Positions 29,034-34,810 of a stretch of 64,000 nucleotides of DNA are shown here, piece after piece. Numbering within the stretch: the first letter of the stretch is position 1; the number at the start of each line of letters is the position of its first letter. Source of the DNA: Desulfuromonas sp. AOP6 (GTDB lineage: Bacteria > Desulfobacterota > Desulfuromonadia > Desulfuromonadales > SZUA-540); assembly GCF_009731355.2 (NCBI RefSeq), contig NZ_AP022810.1, positions 1,640,001 through 1,704,000 of the forward strand. Reading direction: 5' to 3'. Under the pieces are notes generated by a model. The model saw nothing but the letters and a program-made list of their open reading frames with translations. It was not told where the DNA came from and searched no databases. The translations under genes were made by a program, and so were the position numbers.

Positions 29034-31187
29034 ATGCCCCCGCTCCTTTCATACCAAAGTAGTCGCCACATTCTCTCGACCCCCCTGGAGCAGATCCGGG
29101 GGGTTGGGCCACGCCTGTTGGAAAAGCTGCGCCAAATGGGAATTTCCTCTCTTGAGGACGCCCTCTATACCCTCCCATATCGCTACGAAGACCGCCGGGA
29201 AATCCGCAAAATCGCTTGTCTGCGTGCCGGCAGAAGTGAAGTCTTCTATGGTGAAATCCTAGCCGCCAGTGAAACCCAGACCCCTCGAACCCGCAAGAAA
29301 ATCTTCGAAGTCATCGTCTCTGATGGTAGTGGACAAATATCCCTGAAATGGTTCCGCTATCAGCGCAACTGGATCAAAAATCGCTTTTCTATTGGGAAAA
29401 AAGGGCTTTTCAATGGCGACATCAAGAGGTTTGGATCACGGCCTGAGGTTCATCACCCCGACGTGGAATTTTTGCCGGAAGGGGTCTCCCTGCAGTCTCA
29501 TATGGCCTCGAATCCTCTCACCTTCGGCCGCATACTACCTGTTTATCCTTTGACAGAGGGCCTGTCGCAAAAAGTAGCAAGGAAAATATGGCATGATATT
29601 ACAGAGACTTATGCCTCCTGTCTCATGTCGCCAATACCCGTTGACATACTCGAAAAATATAACTTGATGCCTCTGCCCGCCGCCATCCAGCAGGCCCACT
29701 GGCCCACTGAAAAGGCTTCCTTGGAAGAACTGGAAGAGGGGAGGGACCAGGCCCGCCGCTCCATCGTGTTTGACGAGTTTTTCTTTTTAGAACTAGGGCT
29801 TGCCTTAAGACGCCGCGGCATGATTCTCGAAGAGGGAATCCCCTTTCAGGTGAACCATCTATATACCAAACCTCTGTCAGGGATGCTGCCTTTCAAACTG
29901 ACAGCGGCCCAAAAAAGGGTTCTTGGAGAGATCAAGAGGGACGTGATGAGCCCGCACCCGATGAACCGTCTTGTGCAGGGCGATGTCGGCAGCGGGAAAA
30001 CCATTGTCGCACTCATGGCGGCCTTGCTGGCCATTGAAAACAATACCCAGGTCGCTGTCGTTGCTCCTACCGAGATATTGGCTGAACAACACTTTTTTAA
30101 CTTTCGACCCTGGCTTGAATCTCTCAATCTGCAGGTGCGCCTCCTGTCAGGATCGTCTTCTCCGACTGATCGTAGGATTCTCCTTGACGACCTTCGTTCA
30201 GGCAGGATTCATCTTTTAGTAGGAACACACGCCGTTTTGCAAGAAAATGTCGAATTCAAACGACTTGGACTTGGTATCATCGACGAACAACATCGATTCG
30301 GTGTCAAGCAGAGGGCCGTTTTGCGAAAAAAGGGTGAAAATCCGCACATTTTGGTCATGACGGCGACTCCCATCCCGCGAACACTTTCTCTGACGCTCTA
30401 TGGCGATCTGGCCTTATCCGTTATCGATGAAATGCCTCCTGGCCGGACACCTGTCACCACCCGGTTAATTCCGGAAAATCATCCAAAAGCAGCCTATGAC
30501 ATCATCTCTCGTGAACTGGAAGCGGGGCGCCAGGCCTATATTGTCTATCCGTTGGTGGAAGAGTCCGAAAAAAGCGATCTGAAAGCCGCCACCGAAGCTG
30601 CCGAACATCTGGCTACGGAAATTTTTCCTCAACATCGGATTGGTCTGCTTCATGGGCGCCTGAAGTCCGACGAAAAAGAAGCCGTGATGACTGCTTTCAA
30701 GAATCAGCAGATCGATATTCTGGTTTCCACCACGGTCATTGAAGTGGGTATCGATGTGCCCAACGCCACCGTGATGCTCATTGAACATGCGGAAAGATTC
30801 GGGCTGGCTCAATTGCACCAACTGCGGGGACGGGTAGGGCGTGGCGCTCATCGAGGGTATTGTCTTTTAGTGCACTCACCCCGTTGTACTGAAGACGCCA
30901 GGCAGCGACTTGAAGTCATGGTTAAAACCACCGATGGTTTTCAAATTGCCGAGGCCGATCTACAAATCAGGGGGCCGGGCGAACTTATGGGAACACGCCA
31001 GGCTGGGTTGCCAGACTTCAGGGTGGCCAATCTGTTACGTGACGGTTATCTTCTTGAACAAGCCAGGGATGAGGCTTTTCATTTGGCTGAAAAGAAAGAC
31101 TTTTTAAGTAATCCCGATTATCAGGAGCTTCGACAGGCACTCATGGATCGATGGGGAGATAGGCTCGAGTTGGCGACAGTGGCATGA
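29034..31187 (+). CDS. recG: ATP-dependent DNA helicase RecG
   Basis: 717 residues. An N-terminal wedge/OB domain (QIRGVGPRLLEKLRQMGI and LYTLPYRYEDRR) precedes the helicase motifs: LVQGDVGSGKTIVALMAAL, IIDEQHRFGVKQR, VMTATPIPRTLSLTLYGD, STTVIEVGIDVPNA and HQLRGRVGRG. It reverses stalled replication forks and processes Holliday junctions. Its ribosome site is a strong GGAGGGG. Being next to a dif-like site fits its role in limiting over-replication at fork convergence, though that link is only inferred here. Confidence 0.97.
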   Translation: MPPLLSYQSSRHILSTPLEQIRGVGPRLLEKLRQMGISSLEDALYTLPYRYEDRREIRKIACLRAGRSEVFYGEILAASETQTPRTRKKIFEVIVSDGSGQISLKWFRYQRNWIKNRFSIGKKGLFNGDIKRFGSRPEVHHPDVEFLPEGVSLQSHMASNPLTFGRILPVYPLTEGLSQKVARKIWHDITETYASCLMSPIPVDILEKYNLMPLPAAIQQAHWPTEKASLEELEEGRDQARRSIVFDEFFFLELGLALRRRGMILEEGIPFQVNHLYTKPLSGMLPFKLTAAQKRVLGEIKRDVMSPHPMNRLVQGDVGSGKTIVALMAALLAIENNTQVAVVAPTEILAEQHFFNFRPWLESLNLQVRLLSGSSSPTDRRILLDDLRSGRIHLLVGTHAVLQENVEFKRLGLGIIDEQHRFGVKQRAVLRKKGENPHILVMTATPIPRTLSLTLYGDLALSVIDEMPPGRTPVTTRLIPENHPKAAYDIISRELEAGRQAYIVYPLVEESEKSDLKAATEAAEHLATEIFPQHRIGLLHGRLKSDEKEAVMTAFKNQQIDILVSTTVIEVGIDVPNATVMLIEHAERFGLAQLHQLRGRVGRGAHRGYCLLVHSPRCTEDARQRLEVMVKTTDGFQIAEADLQIRGPGELMGTRQAGLPDFRVANLLRDGYLLEQARDEAFHLAEKKDFLSNPDYQELRQALMDRWGDRLELATVA

Positions 31188-31214
31188 CAATATATAATTA
31201 TCAGGGAGAAACGG

Positions 31215-31796
31215 ATGGTACCCCAGCAGGTTGAGTTAATAACCGCGGTTCTCATAGGAATAGGCCTGAGCGCTGCCAGCGGATTCAGGGTTTTTGTGCC
31301 CCTGCTGGGAGTCAGCATTGCGGCCCATTTCGGCCAGCTGTCTTTATCGCCAAATTTCTCCTGGCTCGGCAGCGAGCCGGCGCTGGTTGCGCTGGCATTT
31401 GCCACCATCCTCGAAATAGCAGCCTATACGGTGCCCTTTATCGATAACCTGGTCGACTCGTTGACGACGCCAGGGGCCGTTATCGCCGGAACCCTGCTGA
31501 TGGCGTCCTTGCTAGGTGACGTATCACCATTTCTTCAATGGGCGCTCGCGATTATTGCCGGAGGAGGTACAGCAGGCTTGGTGCAGATCAGCAGCGTTAT
31601 TGTTCGCGGCGGGTCAAGTCTTGTCACCGGTGGACTGGGCAATCTTATTGTAGGCGGCCTGGAATTGATTGGCTCAATTCTGCTAACCATTTTGGCTTTA
31701 CTGGCCCCGATTTTTACAGTTGTTGGCCTGGTGATCTGCTTACTCCTGGTTTTTCGTTTTATTTACGGAAAACGGTTGGCTCGGCCCCAACAATAA
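31215..31796 (+). CDS. DUF4126 domain membrane protein
   Basis: 193 residues, with five or six hydrophobic segments and the family signature SGFRVFVPLLGVSIAAHFG at residues 22-40, then LEIAAYTVPFIDNLVDSL and GGLGNLIVGGLE. DUF4126 proteins are inner-membrane proteins of unknown function. AGGGAGA precedes the ATG. It is the last chromosomal gene before the dif-like site. Confidence 0.85.
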   Translation: MVPQQVELITAVLIGIGLSAASGFRVFVPLLGVSIAAHFGQLSLSPNFSWLGSEPALVALAFATILEIAAYTVPFIDNLVDSLTTPGAVIAGTLLMASLLGDVSPFLQWALAIIAGGGTAGLVQISSVIVRGGSSLVTGGLGNLIVGGLELIGSILLTILALLAPIFTVVGLVICLLLVFRFIYGKRLARPQQ

Positions 31797-31836
31797 GGGG
31801 CAGGTTATTTTTACCCACTTTCTTGCTCTATGTCCA

Positions 31837-31864
31837 AGTTTACATAATATATCTTATCCGACGT
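31837..31864 (-). other. dif: dif-like XerC/XerD recombination site (left junction of inserted element)
   Basis: On the minus strand the site reads arm ACGTCGGATAA, centre GATATA, arm TTATGTAAACT. The third part is the XerD-side arm known from Bacillus dif (all 11 bases) and matches E. coli dif at 9 of 11. The XerC-side arm ends ATAA as usual, and the centre holds TATA. The 11-6-11 layout is the standard one for dif, where XerC/XerD resolve chromosome dimers. Gene orientation flips around this point, as expected at the terminus. The match is by eye to remembered consensus sequences. Confidence 0.78.
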
Positions 31865-31894
31865 TACCATTAATCCGCTTGGCGAGGGGCGCTC

Positions 31895-32113
31895 ATGCTG
31901 ACCCCTGGCCAAAGGAAAACGGAACAATGTCGGCAGCGATCTGAACGGCTTCAGTTTTACGTTGACTGCCTGACCAATGCCGAGCGTTCCATCCTGGCCG
32001 CGCGTTACCTTCGGAAAACCCCCGCAAAGTATCAACGCTTCCTTCTTAAAAATCTGACCATTGCACAACTCGCTTTCTGTGAAGTCTTCTCCTGGGAGAA
32101 TCACGGATGGTGA
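31895..32113 (+). CDS. Small hypothetical protein of the dif element
   Basis: 72 residues, basic at the N terminus (MLTPGQRKTEQCRQRSERLQ), with two helices likely and no recognised domain. A G-rich stretch (GAGGGGC) lies four bases before the ATG. Its stop codon overlaps the start of the next frame (ATGGTGA), which suggests coupled translation with the Rep gene. It may be a small regulator or accessory replication protein, but nothing in the sequence shows which. It could also be a chance open frame. Confidence 0.45.
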   Translation: MLTPGQRKTEQCRQRSERLQFYVDCLTNAERSILAARYLRKTPAKYQRFLLKNLTIAQLAFCEVFSWENHGW

Positions 32114-33351
32114 AGCCTGGGCGATCTCATACCCCGTCACCCTCGTTGGCCCCCTCCTGCGCTGAGGCAGCCGAAAGCCACGGCGGTGTGTCATCCGCCG
32201 GGCGCAAGGCTGCCTCCAGGGCCGCTGCCGACATCGGCGGCGGAGTGAAGCCGTTAGGCGAAACGGCCATGCTGGGAACTTCTCCCCTTTCCCTCCGTTC
32301 CAATTCTTCGTCATGTCCAGGTTGTTTCTTTCGTTCCACTTGGACGGATAGTGGCTATCAGTCCTTTTGTTCTCGGCCTTGGCCATCTTTGGGCCATTTT
32401 CCTAAGTTTCACAACATTTACGGCCAAGGGGCATCGGGGGCAAGTGGCCGCCCGAGTGCCGCCCGTTCAGAAGATGCGGGAGGGCTTGTTTCTAGTTGCA
32501 TATCTCAACAACCCCCTTCGGCTCACCTCCAGATCTTCCCACAATCCCTTCGGGTCAAACGTCCAGGAACAGGAAATCCGAACCAGACCCCGCCAGAGAA
32601 AACGGCGATTAATTCCTTCTCCGATCACTCCCGGCGCCGGCTGCGCTTCCGGGCCTTGAACGCCTTCCCGGCCCTGGTGTCTCAATTCGGCCTGACCTAT
32701 CACAACGAATGGCCTACAGACGGCAGAGTCAGCAAGGCACATCTCAACGCCTGGTTAACGGCTTTACGTAGGCTTCTACCTGGTGTGGGCTATCTCTGGA
32801 TTCTGGAGTTTCAAAAACGCAAATCCCCTCATTATCACGTTTTTCTGACCACCCTACCCGACCCCGAAACCTGGGCGAGACTGGCCCAGGCATGGTGCAG
32901 GATCACCGATGGCACTGACGATCAGTTGTGGTGGCATGGGCCAGAGCGTGGGGAAAACTGGATAGCCTGGGATATGGGAAGCGGCTCCTATCTCTGTAAA
33001 TACCTCGACAAGGAAGCGCAAAAGGACATTCCCGAGGGATATAACCGCTTTGGGCGCTTCTGTGGCAATTCTCGTGGACTGGAAGCCTCTCCCGTTAACA
33101 TCCCCCTGGACGATCTCGATCAGGCCCAGGTCGACCAGGAGACCGGGGAGATTTACGGCGGCCAAACTCGGGTTATTCGCTGGCTTGGTCGATTGGCAGA
33201 GAAACAGACCAGGGGCTATTCCCGATTCAGAACCAGGGCGCAACGTGGTTCATATACCATCTTACAAGGCGCAAGAGCTTATAAGCAGATTGAAGCCTAC
33301 TTCTGCAAACTCCCAAAACCGCCAGCAGATGCCACCGAATCCCCATTTTAG
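32107..33351 (+). CDS. Rolling-circle replication initiator (HUH, two-tyrosine; REP_ORF2-G2P type)
   Basis: The C-terminal half (from about residue 170) has SFSDHSRRRLRFRALN, then LTYHNEWPTDGRVSKAHLNAW, LWILEFQKRKSPHYHVFL with the metal-binding HYH (residues 242-244), and SYLCKYLDKEAQK with two tyrosines (295 and 299) spaced as YxxxY. This is the layout of Rep proteins of ssDNA phages such as phiX174 gpA. The enzyme would nick one strand, stay bound through tyrosine and start rolling-circle copying. Residues 1-170 are rich in Ser, Pro, Gly and Ala with no recognisable domain. The true start could lie downstream of 32107, or this region could be a non-coding segment that is open by chance. The overlap with the 72-residue ORF argues for translation from 32107. 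Confidence 0.75.
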   Translation: MVKPGRSHTPSPSLAPSCAEAAESHGGVSSAGRKAASRAAADIGGGVKPLGETAMLGTSPLSLRSNSSSCPGCFFRSTWTDSGYQSFCSRPWPSLGHFPKFHNIYGQGASGASGRPSAARSEDAGGLVSSCISQQPPSAHLQIFPQSLRVKRPGTGNPNQTPPEKTAINSFSDHSRRRLRFRALNAFPALVSQFGLTYHNEWPTDGRVSKAHLNAWLTALRRLLPGVGYLWILEFQKRKSPHYHVFLTTLPDPETWARLAQAWCRITDGTDDQLWWHGPERGENWIAWDMGSGSYLCKYLDKEAQKDIPEGYNRFGRFCGNSRGLEASPVNIPLDDLDQAQVDQETGEIYGGQTRVIRWLGRLAEKQTRGYSRFRTRAQRGSYTILQGARAYKQIEAYFCKLPKPPADATESPF

Positions 33352-33467
33352 CACCTCACCCTTCCCCACCAGGTTTTCGCAGCGACCACAGGAGCGCTTG
33401 CACACCGGAGAAAAGAGGCACGCCCTGCGAGGCTGTCCGCCCGGTGCCATGAAACTGAAGAAAAAAG

Positions 33468-33514
33468 GGACTATAAGGCACACGCTCCGCTTTTGCGAGC
33501 GGTGCCGTTGTCCC
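33468..33514. other. Long imperfect hairpin after rep, candidate nick or attachment structure
   Basis: GGGAC pairs with GTCCC, GGCAC with GTGCC and GCTC-C-GC with GCGAGC around a TTTT loop, giving a 47-base folded arm with two small internal loops. It lies in the 409-base gap (33352-33760) between rep and the regulator. Rolling-circle elements place origin nick sites or packaging signals in such hairpins, and CTX-type phages use a folded strand as their attachment site. Which role, if any, applies is not shown. Confidence 0.5.
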
Positions 33515-33604
33515 TGTGCCTCGGCCGCTTGTCGGCAGAGAGGCGAGCGTTAGCGAGACGTGCAAAAAAAACCCAAGAAAATCGTGTAACCTATTGATTT
33601 ATCG

Positions 33605-33743
33605 TGTATCACATTTGTATCACACCATGTAATACCAATGGGCTTTCAAATTGGCTATATTTGTTTCGCCTCGGTTGATCGCAAGACGGGCGTGATTTTT
33701 CCTTGATTTTTTGTTTCGCGAAAATGTAATGTTTTGTATCACA
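33605..33743 (+). promoter_or_regulatory. Three TGTATCACA boxes upstream of the ribbon-helix-helix gene
   Basis: The nonamer TGTATCACA occurs at 33605-33613, 33616-33624 and 33735-33743, all in the same direction. The first two start 11 bases apart, close to one helical turn, and the third ends 17 bases before the gene's ATG. Ribbon-helix-helix proteins commonly bind short direct repeats at their own promoters, so these are candidate operators for autoregulation of the element. The rest of the gap (33352-33604) holds the long hairpin and no gene. Confidence 0.6.
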
Positions 33744-33760
33744 ATTTTAAGGGGCAAATT

Positions 33761-34018
33761 ATGGCAACAGACGCTCAGATTGCAATACGGCTACCCTCTG
33801 AAATCCTGGAACGTGCGCAGCTATTAGCTGACAAGTCCGGAATTTCTAGACACAAACTGCTCTCTAACCTGGTTATCGAAGGAATTGAGACTCTTGAAGA
33901 GTTGGATAGGCTTGGAATTTTCCGCGCGGCTCTCATTTCCAGGAGCTTCACGGAAACCTTAAAGCGGGCATCTATCCCTACCGGGCCGGATGCTCTCGGA
34001 GATAAAACAGGCAAGTAA
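33761..34018 (+). CDS. Ribbon-helix-helix (CopG/Arc-like) regulator of the dif element
   Basis: 85 residues. The N-terminal strand and helices read AQIAIRLPSEILERAQLLADKSGISRHKLLSNLVIEGIETLE, with the R-L-P-x-E and S-R-x-x-L-L patterns of CopG/Arc proteins. The C terminus is polar and short. AAGGGG lies six bases before the chosen ATG, and an upstream ATG at 33734 is less likely. It probably represses the element's own genes (copy control or lysogeny-like silencing), with the TGTATCACA boxes as targets. A role as antitoxin is less likely because no toxin-like partner is adjacent. Confidence 0.8.
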   Translation: MATDAQIAIRLPSEILERAQLLADKSGISRHKLLSNLVIEGIETLEELDRLGIFRAALISRSFTETLKRASIPTGPDALGDKTGK

Positions 34019-34088
34019 AACTCAGGTAAAGCTACATATACGGAAGCCGCCCGATTTTGCAGAATCAGACGGCCCCAGAAATAGGAAA

Positions 34089-34108
34089 CCGGGAGTTGCA
34101 GCTCCCGG
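34089..34108 (+). repeat. Perfect hairpin after the ribbon-helix-helix gene
   Basis: CCGGGAG and CTCCCGG form a 7-bp stem around TTGCAG, 70 bases after the regulator stop. No T run follows, so it is a weak terminator at best and may be another folded feature of the single-stranded form. The rest of 34019-34242 shows no gene. This is the 3' control region of the element. Confidence 0.5.
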
Positions 34109-34242
34109 CTCCGTTTACCAAATCCGCCCGTAACCTCTCACAGAAACAGGGGATTTCTTTGTGATTTTATGTAATACACCTGCCGGTGTCAACCTTTCTC
34201 CGCTCTCCTCCCCTGCTGTCACAGGCTTACCTTTTGAGCTTC

Positions 34243-34270
34243 ATCTACCGTTCTATATCTTATCCGACGT
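34243..34270 (-). other. Right attachment junction: XerC arm and centre without an XerD arm
   Basis: On the minus strand the XerC-side arm ACGTCGGATAA and centre GATATA are identical to the left site. The bases where an XerD arm should be (GAACGGTAGAT) match the left site at only 4 of 11. This asymmetry is expected if an element whose attachment site lacks a XerD arm recombined at dif through XerC, leaving an intact dif on one side only. Downstream of it, TGGTGTAGACACCA at 34272-34285 is a perfect 6-bp inverted repeat with a 2-base gap. Confidence 0.72.
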
Positions 34271-34436
34271 TTGGTGTAGACACCAGAATGCCTATCTGTT
34301 ATTTTTGGTCTTATCTCAAGAGACTGTGCCCTCTTAAGATATTCTCCTTTTGCTTGCGGGATTATGTTACGTTGCACGATCGGAGATGAAGCTTGGCAGC
34401 AAGATTCAGAAAAGATTTTACACGCAGGAGCGATCT

Positions 34437-34757
34437 ATGATTTTTGATTTCTATGTTTCTAACATGCCTTTTGAAACCACCGAAGAGGAATTGCAAAAAC
34501 TTTTTGAAGTTGTAGGGAAAGTCAAGTCTGTTCATCTGGTCAGCGACCGCCAGACAGGTCTCTTCAAGGGGAGCGGTTTTGTCAAGATGGTTGATGTTAA
34601 AGTACGGGAGGTGGTCGAAACTCTTGATGGTGCTCTCCTCGGCAATCGGAAGATTTCTGTTTCGGAGGCGCTGCCACAGAAGCCCGGCGGCTCAAATACT
34701 GGCGGCGGACGCGAGCGCCCTGGCCGAGGCAATCGCCCGGACAGGCGCAGGAAATAG
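34437..34757 (+). CDS. RRM-domain RNA-binding protein
   Basis: 106 residues with one RRM: RNP2 in DFYVSNMPF, RNP1 in KGSGFVKM, and the usual strands between. A short Gly/Arg-rich tail (GGSNTGGGRERPGRGNRPDRRRK) follows. Such small single-RRM proteins are common in cyanobacteria and Desulfuromonas relatives and probably bind single-stranded RNA or mRNA leaders. The start follows AGGAG by seven bases. Its 5' region (34271-34436) shows no gene. A DeaD-type helicase is convergent across a long shared hairpin. Confidence 0.92.
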   Translation: MIFDFYVSNMPFETTEEELQKLFEVVGKVKSVHLVSDRQTGLFKGSGFVKMVDVKVREVVETLDGALLGNRKISVSEALPQKPGGSNTGGGRERPGRGNRPDRRRK

Positions 34758-34810
34758 GCAAAAGGCAATAAAAAAGGCGACTCATGGTCGCCTTTTTTAT
34801 TGCCTTTTGC
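34758..34810. terminator. Bidirectional terminator, perfect 24-bp stem
   Basis: GCAAAAGGCAATAAAAAAGG and its complement, extended by CGAC/GTCG, form a perfect 24-bp stem with loop TCATG. It lies between the RRM stop and the helicase stop (which it touches) and has T-rich sides in both directions. Confidence 0.85.

Larger units (their letters stand above)
31848..34271. mobile_element. 2.4-kb integrated element at dif, Xer-dependent (IMEX) type, with rolling-circle Rep
   Basis: An 18-bp direct repeat, TATATCTTATCCGACGTT, occurs at 31848-31865 and 34254-34271, giving a repeat unit of 2406 bp. The repeat is the centre and XerC-side arm of the dif-like site, so the element entered there by XerC strand exchange. 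Between the copies are a 72-residue ORF, a two-tyrosine HUH Rep gene, a 47-base hairpin, TGTATCACA boxes and a ribbon-helix-helix gene, all on the + strand. No integrase, Zot-like packaging ATPase or coat gene is seen, which suggests a satellite or remnant rather than a full filamentous phage. Base composition and codon use inside look unlike the flanks, with a Ser/Pro-rich Rep N terminus and A+T-rich control regions. Confidence 0.78.

Noticed and set aside
31811-32386. A 191-residue open frame on the minus strand across the left junction of the element
   Set aside because: It crosses the dif-like site, has no ribosome site or recognisable domain, and is opposite the Rep and 72-residue frames. 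It looks like a GC-driven shadow.
32351-32659. A 102-residue open frame on the plus strand inside the Rep N-terminal region
   Set aside because: No ribosome site, no domain and low-complexity wording. Kept only as a warning that the Rep N-terminal region is uncertain.
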